DNA from: Pelomonas caseinilytica
GTDB lineage: Bacteria > Pseudomonadota > Gammaproteobacteria > Burkholderiales > Burkholderiaceae_C
Direction: 5' to 3'
Assembly: GCF_021353235.1 (NCBI RefSeq)
Contig: NZ_JAJTWT010000019.1
Coordinates: 1 to 59,821 of the forward strand
Length of the DNA: 59,821 nucleotides
Shown here: in pieces, positions 15,756 to 24,067 of the stretch
How the letters are laid out: the number at the start of each line of letters is the position of its first letter
How positions within the stretch are numbered: the stretch's first letter is position 1
Position numbers and translations under genes: made by a program
Notes under the pieces: model-generated
Databases searched by the model: none
The model's input: the letters and a program-made list of their open reading frames with translations, nothing else
Told to the model about the DNA's origin: nothing

Positions 15756-17177
15756 GTGTCCAAGAATCCTGTTTTGCACGCCATGCAGCACGTCGCCAAC
15801 CCCTATCTAGACAAACTCATCGCGCTGGACCGCAACCACCTGATCCACCCGGTGGCGCCTTGGCGCAAGCATGAGCAGCGCGGCGCCACGGTGCTGGAGT
15901 CGGGGTGGGGCGCCTGGCTCCGCGACGCCCGCGGCCACGAACTGCTCGACGCGTTCGCAGGCTTGTGGTGCGTCAACATCGGTTATGGCCATGAAAGCGT
16001 CGTCGCTGCCGCCGCAGAGCAGATGCGCAAGCTGCCCTACGCGACCGGCTATTTCCACTTCGGCAGCGAGCCCGCCATCCGTCTGGCGGCCAAGCTGGTG
16101 AAACTCGCGCCGGCCTCGCTGACCCGCGTGTACCTGACGCTGGGCGGCTCCGAGGCGGTTGACGCGGCCATCCGCCTGATCACGCAGTATTACAACAACA
16201 CCGGCCGGCCCTCGAAGAAGCACTTCATTTCGCTCGAGCGCGGCTACCACGGCTCGTCCTCGACCGGTTCAGGTCTGACCGCGCTGCCGCTGTTCCATCG
16301 CGGCTTCGACCTCCCGCTGCCGACCCAGCACTACATCCCGTCACCCTATCGCTATCGCAGTGTGCATCCCAGCGACGAGGCACTGATCGCGGCCTCCGTG
16401 GCCGCATTGCGCGCCAAGGTCGCCGGGCTGGGGTCGGAGAACGTCGCAGCGTTCTTCTGCGAGCCCATCCAGGGCTCCGGCGGCGTGATCGTGCCTCCCA
16501 AGGGCTGGCTCAAGGCGATGCAGCAGGCGGCGCGCGAGCTCGACATCCTTTTCGTTGTCGACGAGGTCATCACGGGCTTCGGCCGTACCGGGCCGATGTT
16601 CGCCTGCGACGCAGAAGGCGTCGAGCCGGATCTGATGACGCTGGCCAAGGGCCTGACGGCAGGCTATGCCCCCATGGGTGCGACGCTGCTGTCCGAGCGT
16701 GTCTATGCCGGTATCGCCGACGGCGCGCCCGCCGGCGCCGCGATTGGCCATGGGGCCACCTATTCCGCCCATCCGGTCAGCGCCGCCGTTGCGCTGGAGG
16801 TGCTGCGCCTGTACGAAGAAGGCGGCATCCTCGCCAACGGCCAGAAAGTGGCGCCGCATTTCGCAGCCGTGCTGGATGGCCTGGCCGACCACCCGCTGGT
16901 GGGCGACGTACGCTACCGCGGCCTGCTTGGCGCACTGGAGCTGGTCAGTGACAAGGCGACGAAACGCGGATTCGATGCCAGCCTCGGGCTTGCGGACCGA
17001 ATTTTCGAGACGGGCTATCGCAATGGCCTCGTGTTCCGCTCCTTCGGGGATCACATTCTGGGCTTCGCGCCAGCGCTGTGCTTCACCGAGGGGGAGTTTG
17101 TCGAGATGGCCAGGCGCCTGAAGAAGACGCTGGACGACGTGCTCTTGTCACCCGACGTGCGTGCGGCGCTCGCCTAG
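15756..17177 (+). CDS. Class III aminotransferase (omega-amino acid/putrescine:pyruvate type)
   Basis: This 473-residue PLP enzyme moves an amino group from an omega-amino acid or diamine to pyruvate. The class III signature is complete: LTLGGSEAVDAAIRL near 128, FFCEPIQGSGG near 233, FVVDEVITGFGRTGPMF with the cofactor-binding Asp269, and the Schiff-base lysine Lys298 in DLMTLAKGLTAGYAPMGA. The start is GTG (MSKNPVLHAM). It resembles putrescine-pyruvate, GABA-pyruvate and beta-alanine-pyruvate aminotransferases. With the semialdehyde dehydrogenase at 3533-4996 it would complete an amine to semialdehyde to acid route. The exact donor is unknown. Confidence 0.92.
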   Translation: MSKNPVLHAMQHVANPYLDKLIALDRNHLIHPVAPWRKHEQRGATVLESGWGAWLRDARGHELLDAFAGLWCVNIGYGHESVVAAAAEQMRKLPYATGYFHFGSEPAIRLAAKLVKLAPASLTRVYLTLGGSEAVDAAIRLITQYYNNTGRPSKKHFISLERGYHGSSSTGSGLTALPLFHRGFDLPLPTQHYIPSPYRYRSVHPSDEALIAASVAALRAKVAGLGSENVAAFFCEPIQGSGGVIVPPKGWLKAMQQAARELDILFVVDEVITGFGRTGPMFACDAEGVEPDLMTLAKGLTAGYAPMGATLLSERVYAGIADGAPAGAAIGHGATYSAHPVSAAVALEVLRLYEEGGILANGQKVAPHFAAVLDGLADHPLVGDVRYRGLLGALELVSDKATKRGFDASLGLADRIFETGYRNGLVFRSFGDHILGFAPALCFTEGEFVEMARRLKKTLDDVLLSPDVRAALA

Positions 17178-17230
17178 CGGGCCAAAGCGCATTCAGAATC
17201 GGCTCTCCGACACTTCCGACGCAAAGCACT

Positions 17231-17725
17231 GTGGCCGCACCCCTCAAGCTCGATCGCCTCGACCTTCGAATCCTCAGCCAGCTGCAGAAGAACGGTCGCA
17301 TCACCAATGTCGACCTGGCCGATGCCGTGGGGCTGTCCCCCAGCCCCTGCCTGATCCGCGTCAAACGTCTGGAGCAGGCCGGCTACATCTCCGGCTACGG
17401 CGCCCAACTGCGGCTGGAGAAACTCGGCGACACCCTGACCGTATTTACGGAAGTGACGCTGTCGGACCATCACCGCGAGGACTTCGCACGCTTCGAGGCA
17501 GCCATCCGGGAGGTGGACGAGATCCTGGAATGCCATCTCGTCAGTGGCGGCTATGACTATCTGCTGCGCTTCATGACGCGCGGCGTCAACCACTACCAGT
17601 CCATCATCGAAGGCCTGCTCGAACGCAATATCGGGATCGAGAAGTACTTCAGCTTCATCGTCATCAAGTCGCCCTTCATCAAGACGCACTACCCCATTGA
17701 GAGGCTGTTCCCGCAGGAGCCCTGA
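17231..17725 (+). CDS. Lrp/AsnC-family transcriptional regulator
   Basis: The 164-residue protein starts at GTG (MAAPLKLDRLDLRILSQLQKNGRITNVDLADAVGLSPSPCLIRVKRLEQAGYI), an AsnC-type helix-turn-helix in the first 60 residues. The C-terminal ligand-binding (RAM) domain covers about 70-150, with EVDEILECHLVSGGYDYLLRF. The upstream open frame belongs to a shadow over the aminotransferase and is not used. It lies 53 bp after the aminotransferase gene and probably controls it in response to an amino acid. Confidence 0.92.
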   Translation: MAAPLKLDRLDLRILSQLQKNGRITNVDLADAVGLSPSPCLIRVKRLEQAGYISGYGAQLRLEKLGDTLTVFTEVTLSDHHREDFARFEAAIREVDEILECHLVSGGYDYLLRFMTRGVNHYQSIIEGLLERNIGIEKYFSFIVIKSPFIKTHYPIERLFPQEP

Positions 17726-17852
17726 GCACGAAGCCGAGATTCGACGCTTCCTCCTTCCGGGTGCTGGGTAAACAGCAGAATCGATTTCGCGTTCTGACTA
17801 ACCTTGCCGGGGTGCATGGACTGGCCATGCAGCATCACCCAGGAGCATCAAT

Positions 17853-18596
17853 GTGAAGAAAACTGGCAAGGTTTTGACGTCGGCGGCAATCGTGGCTGGC
17901 GTCCTGTTTTCCAGCGGCGCGCAAGCCCACGGTTTCTGGTTCGCGCAGCGCGCCAACCAGCTCGCGATGGTCTTTGGCGTGGGTGCCGACGATCTCGACG
18001 TGGTCAAGCGCCTGCCCAAGATCACGAGCTTCGGTGCCTACGACGAGGACGGTCAGGAAGTGCCGACCCGCCTCGTCACGCAGGGCGCTCTCGTGACGGT
18101 CGACGTGGATAACCAGCCCGCATTCGTTGCTGCGGCGATGGACTATGGCATCTGGAGCAAGACCGCCGACGGCAAATGGCACAACAAGGGCAAGGACGAA
18201 GTCCCGGGCGCCATCATCAGCGAGCACAACTACAAGTACGGTGTGCACCTGCGCCGCGAGCTGAACGGGCCTCTGCCGCTGTTGCCAGGGCAGACACTGC
18301 AGATCGTGCCTGTGAAGGCGCCCTTGCCGCTGCGGGCCGGCCAGCCGTTGAAGTTGCGGGTGCTCTATAAGGGGCAGCCGGCACCCGGCGCCCAGGTGTT
18401 GACCGACTGGGTCAACGATCCGGACCAGAAGGGGCTGAAGACCGGCAAGGACGGCACCATCACGATCAAGGTGCGCAACCAGGGGCTGAACGTCATTGTC
18501 GCGGTCTTCAAGTCGCCTGCCGAGGATCCAGCGAAGACCAACCAGGTCGAGAACCTGGCTTCGCTGTCCTTCGTCCTGCCTCACGAACCCGAATGA
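17853..18596 (+). CDS. DUF4198 domain periplasmic protein
   Basis: This 247-residue protein starts at GTG with a Sec signal peptide (MKKTGKVLTSAAIVAGVLFSSGAQA) followed at once by HGFWF, the mature N-terminus typical of DUF4198 proteins. These proteins often occur beside metal transporters or TonB-dependent receptors, and some are linked to nickel or cobalt uptake. The C-terminal part (RAGQPLKLRVLYKGQPAPGAQV) looks like an immunoglobulin-like beta domain. It overlaps or abuts the next secreted-protein gene. The metal link is family context, not seen directly. Confidence 0.85.
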   Translation: MKKTGKVLTSAAIVAGVLFSSGAQAHGFWFAQRANQLAMVFGVGADDLDVVKRLPKITSFGAYDEDGQEVPTRLVTQGALVTVDVDNQPAFVAAAMDYGIWSKTADGKWHNKGKDEVPGAIISEHNYKYGVHLRRELNGPLPLLPGQTLQIVPVKAPLPLRAGQPLKLRVLYKGQPAPGAQVLTDWVNDPDQKGLKTGKDGTITIKVRNQGLNVIVAVFKSPAEDPAKTNQVENLASLSFVLPHEPE

Positions 18597-18613
18597 ACCC
18601 GAGGTCCACTCTC

Positions 18614-18985
18614 ATGAAGACATTGACCCCGTTCATCCTTGCCGTGGCCCTGCTGGGCCCCGTCACTGCCTGGTCCCATGGCGATGGCGTCGCTCGCCAT
18701 GGCGGTATTGTCCAGATGGCCGGCGAGATCAAGTTCGAACTCGTGCCCGGGGCGGATGCGGTCGAGCTCTATCTCGACGATCACGGCGAGACGGTGCCCA
18801 CAGCCAAGCTCAGCGGCAAGCTCACCGTGCTCAGTGGCGGTGCAAAGTCCGAAACCAAGCTCGAGCCCGCGCCAGGCGACAAGCTCGTCGCCAAGGGGCT
18901 GAAGCTCGTGAAGGGCGACAAGGTGGTCGCTCTCGTGACGACGGCCGACCAACAGAACAGCAGCGCGCGCTTCGTCATCAAGTGA
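18614..18985 (+). CDS. Small secreted protein, companion of the DUF4198 protein
   Basis: This 123-residue protein has a clear signal peptide (MKTLTPFILAVALLGPVTAWS) and then HGDGVARHGGIVQM, a His/Gly-rich start common in small periplasmic proteins near metal-resistance genes. The rest is compact, Lys-rich and has no cysteines. GAGG lies 9 bases before ATG 18614. An alternative start at 18593 would overlap the previous stop by ATGA and add seven residues. Transcription with the DUF4198 gene is very likely. The function is not known; metal binding is a guess from the histidines. Confidence 0.75.
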   Translation: MKTLTPFILAVALLGPVTAWSHGDGVARHGGIVQMAGEIKFELVPGADAVELYLDDHGETVPTAKLSGKLTVLSGGAKSETKLEPAPGDKLVAKGLKLVKGDKVVALVTTADQQNSSARFVIK

Positions 18986-18993
18986 ATGATCGA

Positions 18994-19021
18994 GGCGGCC
19001 TCAGCCGCTGCTGAGGCCGCC
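18994..19021. terminator. Perfect 12-bp hairpin between convergent genes
   Basis: GGCGGCCTCAGC (18994-19005), loop CGCT, then its exact complement (19010-19021). It sits between the stops of two convergent genes (18985 and 19025), the expected position for a bidirectional terminator. There is no strong T-run on either side. Confidence 0.75.
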
Positions 19022-19024
19022 CGC

Positions 19025-20350
19025 TCAGAACTCAGAAACCTTTCCCCATTGCCGGGTGCCGAAGCGCGCCAGCCGGTACTGCGCCACTTCCGTGATCGGC
19101 GCACGGCCGAGCAGGATGTCGGCCACGAGGTGACCCGCGCCGGGACCGATGCCGAAACCGTGGCCGGAAAAGCCTGCCGCCAGCAGCAACCCCGGCACGC
19201 CGATGTCGCCATCGATGACAGGCACGCCGTCCGGTGTGGAGTCGATGTAGCCCGCCCATTCGGCCTGTACCGGCACCTGTTGCAGCCCGGGCAGGAGTGC
19301 GCGTGCCTGTGCCAGCGTGCGATCGAGCGTTCGGCGTGAGGGCCGGGGATCAAGTATGCGCACCGCTTCCATCGGCGTCGGCTGGTCCATGGACCAGCGG
19401 GTGCGCGTCTCGAAACCGGCATGCCAGGCCTGCAAGCCGCCCGGCGACAGGGCGCGCCAGCGCTTGGCGAACATCGGCAGAAAATGTCTGCTTCCATGAA
19501 GCATGCCCGGCGTCGGGTCCACCTTGCCGAAGCCGGAGATGGCCAGCGTGTAGCCGCCGTCCGCGCGACGCGTGACGGACGCTGCCGCGGTATGCAGCGC
19601 TGCCGGAAGCCCTTGGGCGCCGGGGGCCACGCTGAGAATGGAGCTGCGGATGGACGCCTGCGGGAAGGCGATGCCGAGCTGGTACAGGAAGCTCGCCGCC
19701 CAGGCCCCGCCGGCCAGCACGACCTGGCGCGTGCGGATCACCCCTCGTTCGGTGATGACGCCGCTGACGACCCCGGCCTCGCGTTCGATACCGCGCGCCG
19801 CGCAGCCCTGCACCACGGCACCTCCATGCTTGAGCACGCCGCGCGCGATCGCTGGCGCTGCCCGGGCCGGGTCGGCCACGCCGTCGGTAGGCGACCAGAC
19901 GCCCCCCTTCCAGGCCTTGCCGGTGGCCGCGCCGCGGCGCGCGGCGTCGTCCGGCGTCAGCATGTGGGTCTCGATGCCGACGCTGCGGGCAAACTTTCCC
20001 CATGCGGCCCAGGTCTCGATTTCCTGCTCGCTATCGGAGAGGTAGAGCAGGCCGCAACGCGAGAAGCCCACGTCGTCGCCGATGTCGGCGGCCATCTCCT
20101 CCCAGAAGGCAAGACTCTTCGTCGAGAGCGGCAGTTCTCGTGCATCGCGGTTTTGCTGCCTGCACCAGCCCCAGTTGCGGCTGGACTGTTCGGCGCCGAC
20201 GCGGCCTTTCTCGAGCAGCACGACGCGCTGTCCCGCGCGCGCCAGCCAGTAGGCGGCACTTGTGCCGACGATGCCCGCGCCAATGACGACGCAATCCGCC
20301 GTTGCCGGCAGGGTGTCGGGAGTGTCGAGGAACTGTAGCGGAGCGGGCAT
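19025..20350 (-). CDS. FAD-dependent oxidoreductase, D-amino-acid dehydrogenase-like
   Basis: This 441-residue flavoprotein has the FAD-binding motif CVVIGAGIVGTSAAYWLARAG near residue 20, then LLEKGRVGAEQSSRNWGWCRQQNRD, a segment typical of a subgroup of DAO-family amino-acid oxidoreductases. A second FAD contact is seen in GLLLAAGFSGHGFGIGPGAGHLVAD near the C-terminus. It probably deaminates an amino acid or secondary amine, passing electrons to oxygen or quinone. It is a single minus-strand gene facing the DUF4198 pair, and is divergent from the metal efflux operon. It is not closely similar to the PuuB-like protein at 11219-12508. Confidence 0.9.
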   Translation of the reverse strand: MPAPLQFLDTPDTLPATADCVVIGAGIVGTSAAYWLARAGQRVVLLEKGRVGAEQSSRNWGWCRQQNRDARELPLSTKSLAFWEEMAADIGDDVGFSRCGLLYLSDSEQEIETWAAWGKFARSVGIETHMLTPDDAARRGAATGKAWKGGVWSPTDGVADPARAAPAIARGVLKHGGAVVQGCAARGIEREAGVVSGVITERGVIRTRQVVLAGGAWAASFLYQLGIAFPQASIRSSILSVAPGAQGLPAALHTAAASVTRRADGGYTLAISGFGKVDPTPGMLHGSRHFLPMFAKRWRALSPGGLQAWHAGFETRTRWSMDQPTPMEAVRILDPRPSRRTLDRTLAQARALLPGLQQVPVQAEWAGYIDSTPDGVPVIDGDIGVPGLLLAAGFSGHGFGIGPGAGHLVADILLGRAPITEVAQYRLARFGTRQWGKVSEF

Positions 20351-20612
20351 CTGGACGGCATCAGGAAATGGGATGAGTCAGTCTAGGAGCGGGTCCGCCG
20401 CATAGGACTCCATATGCGCGTCATGGACGACATATCCGGATTTCAATTCGCACCGTTGCCGCACGAACTGCCGTCCGCATTGGTGCATTCCCGTAGCGGC
20501 CTGGTGCGCCGGCAGACTGTGCTGTTCGCAGCCTGCCAAATCAACAGGAGATTGCGCTTCGATGGCTGCAAACGGCAGCGTGGCGGAAAGGTGAACTTCC
20601 ACAATCCGCTGC

Positions 20613-21047
20613 ATGAACCACCGGCCCTTTGTCATCGTCGCGATGCTGTTGTCGCTGCTGCTGCAAGCGGCGTCGCTGGGTGGGCGCTGGTCCGCCTCGA
20701 ACGGTCCTGCCGACACGCTGCATGCGGTGCTTCACTGGTCGGGCATTGCCCATCACCATGACCATCTGGTCAGCGTCATGCCGGACGATGCCGATTTCCT
20801 GAGCCTCGAGAAAGAGCTGGGCCTGGACCGCGTTTCTCCGCACCCCGCCTTCCATCAGGATTTCTCGGCCGATTCCAATCACCACCTCGGTCAGGACGCC
20901 TGCCTAGGCGCCATCGGCCCTATCCCGACGGCACTGGTCCCGGCGTTTGCCGTGGCAGGAGAAACCCAGCCGGCGCTGCTGCTGCAGGCGGGAGCCCCTG
21001 ATCCCTTCCTGGCCGGTCTGCGCCGCCCACCTCGACGCCTCGCCTAA
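20613..21047 (+). CDS. Small histidine-rich secreted protein at the head of the metal efflux operon
   Basis: The 144-residue protein has a signal peptide or N-terminal membrane segment (MNHRPFVIVAMLLSLLLQAASLGG) and a histidine-rich middle (HAVLHWSGIAHHHDHLVSVMPDD and DSNHHLGQD). Small proteins with this appearance often precede czc/cus-type operons (CzcI-like position). The family resemblance is by context only. It precedes the outer-membrane component by 82 bp. It may bind or sense metal in the periplasm. Confidence 0.7.
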   Translation: MNHRPFVIVAMLLSLLLQAASLGGRWSASNGPADTLHAVLHWSGIAHHHDHLVSVMPDDADFLSLEKELGLDRVSPHPAFHQDFSADSNHHLGQDACLGAIGPIPTALVPAFAVAGETQPALLLQAGAPDPFLAGLRRPPRRLA

Positions 21048-21129
21048 TTTCAAGCGGCCGCTTCCGGCGGCCTGTCCCATCGCTGCCGATCGCCCGACGA
21101 ACCGGCAGCTCGAATCAGGCAGGTCAAGT

Positions 21130-22344
21130 TTGAAACTCATATTCAGGAATCGTTCGCGCCTCGCGGCGGTGCTGGCCTGCGGATGCACATTCGCAGCCCA
21201 GGCCGAGCCGGTCACGCTGGCGCGTGCCGTAGAGGCTGCATGGCAGCGAACCCAGGCGGGATCCGCTGCACATGCGCAGACATTGCGGGCCCGTGCCGAG
21301 ACCGACGCGGCAGCCAGCCTGTTGGCCGCACCGCCATCGCTGTCGCTGTCGCAGCGTAGCGACCGCTGGCACGACGACAGCGGTGTGCGCGAGCGCGAGA
21401 TCGCCATCGCGCTGCCGCTGTGGCTGCCGGGCCAGCGTGCCGCGCGTCAGGCGGCCGGGGAAGCCGACCTGGCATCGGCCATGGCCGGCATCGATCTGGC
21501 CCGCCTGCGGCTCGCGGGCCAGTTGCGGCAACTGGCGTGGAGCCTGGCCAGCCTGGAGGCCGAGCGTGCCAGCTTCGTGGCCCAGCAGGACTACCTGCAG
21601 GCGCTGGCCGATGATGTGGACCGCCGCGTGCAGGCGGGCGACCTGGCCCGCACCGATGCACTCGCGGCCAAGTCCGAGCGACTCGCCAACGAGGCAGAGC
21701 TGGATGCCGCTCAGCAGCGTCTGCAGGCCGAGCGCGAGCGCTGGACGGCGCTGACCGGCCTGCCGGCCGATTCGGTCGATGCCAATGAGCCGCAAGCGAC
21801 GACGCGAGAGCTGGACCAGCATCCGCGGCTCGCCCAGCTCGCTCGGGCGGCCGAGGCTGCGCGCATGCAACTCGAGGCAACGCGGCGCGACCTGTCCGAG
21901 GCGCCCGAACTCAACGTCGGCTATCGCAACGAGAGGGACGCCTACGGACATGCGGGTCGCGGCAGCGTGACGGTCGGGTTGCGCATTCCCTTCGGCACGG
22001 CTCAGCGCAACGGGCCGCTGCGGGCTGCGGCGCAGGGCGTGCTCGCGCAGGCCACGGCAGAACAGGATCAGGCGCGCCTTGAACTTGCCGCTGAACAGGC
22101 GGTCGCTCGCGGCGAGCTGCGAGCAGCCGCCAGCCAGGCCGCGTTGCAGCGCGAGCGTGCCGCTCTGCTGCGCCAACGCGCTGCGCTGCTCGACAAATCC
22201 TTCCGCGCCGGGGAGACCGCGCTGCCGGAGCTGTTGCTGGCCGTGCAGGCCGCCGCCCAGGCCGACGCCGCACTCGCCCGCCAACAGGCTGCGCTGGGCA
22301 GGGCCCGCGCCAGCCTCCTCCAAGCTTCAGGGGTGATCCCATGA
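21130..22344 (+). CDS. TolC/CzcC-type outer membrane efflux protein
   Basis: This 404-residue outer-membrane factor starts at TTG with a signal peptide ending AAQA before EPVTLARAVEAAWQR. It has the two long coiled-coil repeats of the family: Ala/Gln/Arg-rich helices around 60-190 and 260-390, with beta-strand turns such as PELNVGYRNERD. It lacks a lipobox cysteine next to the cleavage site. Upstream in-frame codons overlap the preceding gene and are not used; AGG lies just before the TTG. It forms the exit duct for the RND pump encoded downstream. Confidence 0.85.
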   Translation: MKLIFRNRSRLAAVLACGCTFAAQAEPVTLARAVEAAWQRTQAGSAAHAQTLRARAETDAAASLLAAPPSLSLSQRSDRWHDDSGVREREIAIALPLWLPGQRAARQAAGEADLASAMAGIDLARLRLAGQLRQLAWSLASLEAERASFVAQQDYLQALADDVDRRVQAGDLARTDALAAKSERLANEAELDAAQQRLQAERERWTALTGLPADSVDANEPQATTRELDQHPRLAQLARAAEAARMQLEATRRDLSEAPELNVGYRNERDAYGHAGRGSVTVGLRIPFGTAQRNGPLRAAAQGVLAQATAEQDQARLELAAEQAVARGELRAAASQAALQRERAALLRQRAALLDKSFRAGETALPELLLAVQAAAQADAALARQQAALGRARASLLQASGVIP

Positions 22345-22928
22345 CATGCCTTTCCCTTCTTCGCCGGCTGGCCGGGGCGTCGTGCCTCCTGGCTGGCGGC
22401 GCTTTCGCATCGCCGGGCGCCCATGGCCCCAACGGCGAGCATCTCGACGGTCCGGCCACAGCCATGGTGGGGTCGGGCCTGCCGCGCATCGAGGCCCACT
22501 CCGAGGCCTACGAACTCGTCGGCCGTCTTGGCGACGACAGCCTCGTGCTCTACGTGAGCCGCTACGAAACCAACGAGGCCGTCCTCGGCGCCAGGCTGGA
22601 GGTCGAGTTCGGTGCACTGAAGGCTCCGGCCCTCTTCCAGACCGAAGGTGGCAGTTACCGGCTGACCGACAAGGCGCTCATTGGCGCCCTTCACCGGCCC
22701 GGCAGCCACGCGCTCGTCTTCACGTTGAGCGCCGGGGCCGACGGCGACCTGTTGGACGGCACGCTGAACATTTCGGCGCCAGACGGCCATGCGCATGCCA
22801 GCGCTGACCCGGCCAGGGGCGTCATCGCCGTCGGTGCGCTCGGCGCCGTCGTTGTCGTTGGCGCCGCTGCCAGCGTGGTCAAGCGTCGTCGTCGTCGTCG
22901 ATCCAATTCCTTCGGAGGCGTGCAATGA
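22341..22928 (+). CDS. Secreted, C-terminally anchored protein sharing its N-terminus with the RND adaptor
   Basis: This 195-residue protein begins by ATGA overlap with the outer-membrane factor. A signal peptide ends near residue 23, and the mature part opens with SPGAHGPNGEHLDGPA (24-39), identical to residues 23-38 of the adaptor protein encoded next. The middle is beta-rich. The C-terminus carries DGHAHA, a hydrophobic span GVIAVGALGAVVVVGAAASVV (160-180) and six consecutive arginines, so the protein is likely anchored with its body in the periplasm. Its overlap with both neighbours ties it to the pump. No known domain was recognised. Confidence 0.78.
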   Translation: MTCLSLLRRLAGASCLLAGGAFASPGAHGPNGEHLDGPATAMVGSGLPRIEAHSEAYELVGRLGDDSLVLYVSRYETNEAVLGARLEVEFGALKAPALFQTEGGSYRLTDKALIGALHRPGSHALVFTLSAGADGDLLDGTLNISAPDGHAHASADPARGVIAVGALGAVVVVGAAASVVKRRRRRRSNSFGGVQ

Positions 22929-24049
22929 AGCGGCTGCTGGTTGCCCTCATCTCCGTCGGCCTGTTCGCCGCTGCGACAGTGGCGTGCGCGTCACCTGGCG
23001 CCCACGGGCCCAACGGCGAACACCTGGACGGCCCCGCAGTCGCCAAGGTTGACGGTCTCGCACGCCTGCCGGATGGCAGCGTGCAGGTCCCCGTGCCGGC
23101 GCAGCGACGTATGGGCTTGCTCACGCGCTTCGTGCCGCTCACCGACGCTCCCGCAGCCCTGCAGCTGCCGGGGCGTGTCATCGTCGACCCCAACGCCGGT
23201 GGCCGCGTGCAGACCGTACAGGGCGGCCGCATCGAGCCTGGGCCCAGGGGCTTGCCGGTTGCCGGGCGGCGGGTGCGCCGCGGTGAAGTGCTGGCCTATG
23301 TGCGCTTCCATGGCGAGCCCTTTGCCAAGGCCAACCAGCAGGCGGCTCTTGCCGAACTGCAGGCCAACCGCGAGATCGCGGCTCAGCGCCTGCAGCGTCT
23401 GCGCTCGCTTGAGGGCAGCGTGCCGCGCAAGGACGTCGAGGCCGCCGAAGCCGAGCTGGCCAGCCTGCGGACGCGCGAGCGCGACGTGGGTGCCAGCCTG
23501 CAGGCGCGCGAAGCCCTGACTGCGCCGGTGGACGGCGTCATTGCCAGCGCCAACGCCCTGGCGGGGCAGGTCGTCGAGTCGCGTGACGTGCTGTTCGAGG
23601 TGGTGGACCCTTCGCATGTGCTGGTCGAGGCCAGCACGGCCGATCCCGCCATCGTGCCGCGCATCTCCGGCGCTCGGCTGCAGGAGCAGGGCGACGTGAA
23701 GCTGACGCTGGCCGGCGCCAGCCGCGTGCTGCGCGATGGCCAACTGACGCTGACCTTCCATGCGCAGACCGACAAGGGCAGGGCGCTGCCGTTGGCCGTC
23801 GGCCAGACGGTGGGCGTCATCGTGACGCTGGATACCCAGCTCAAGGGTTTCGTGCTGCCGGCCTCGGCCGTAGTGCGCAATCCGGCCAACGAAGCCATCG
23901 TCTGGATCAAGTCCGGCGCCGAGCGCTACATCCCGCAGCCGGTGGCCTACCGGCCGCTGGATAGCGCCTCCGTCGTCGTCACCCAGGGCCTGGGCGAAGC
24001 GAATCGCGTCGTCGTTCAGGGCGCGGCGCTGATTGCGCAGATCCGCTGA
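22925..24049 (+). CDS. RND efflux periplasmic adaptor (membrane fusion protein)
   Basis: The 374-residue protein links the inner-membrane pump to the outer-membrane duct. After a signal peptide ending CA, the mature N-terminus has SPGAHGPNGEHLDGPA (23-38). The barrel-sandwich halves are visible around 75-125 (GRVIVDPNAGGRVQTVQGG) and 195-235 (LTAPVDGVIASANALAGQVVESRDVLFEVVDPSHVLVEA), with the coiled-coil hairpin between them. The C-terminal domain ends GANRVVVQGAALIAQIR-like. It starts by ATGA overlap with the preceding gene. The His-containing N-terminus may bind metal, as in some CusB-type adaptors; this is inference. Confidence 0.9.
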   Translation: MKRLLVALISVGLFAAATVACASPGAHGPNGEHLDGPAVAKVDGLARLPDGSVQVPVPAQRRMGLLTRFVPLTDAPAALQLPGRVIVDPNAGGRVQTVQGGRIEPGPRGLPVAGRRVRRGEVLAYVRFHGEPFAKANQQAALAELQANREIAAQRLQRLRSLEGSVPRKDVEAAEAELASLRTRERDVGASLQAREALTAPVDGVIASANALAGQVVESRDVLFEVVDPSHVLVEASTADPAIVPRISGARLQEQGDVKLTLAGASRVLRDGQLTLTFHAQTDKGRALPLAVGQTVGVIVTLDTQLKGFVLPASAVVRNPANEAIVWIKSGAERYIPQPVAYRPLDSASVVVTQGLGEANRVVVQGAALIAQIR

Positions 24050-24067
24050 ACGGACGGGGCATCCATC

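Noticed and set aside
20351..20612. Possible riboswitch or small RNA between the FAD oxidoreductase and metal efflux operon
   Set aside because: No cobalamin, metal or other conserved riboswitch core could be recognised. The gap is probably a divergent promoter region.
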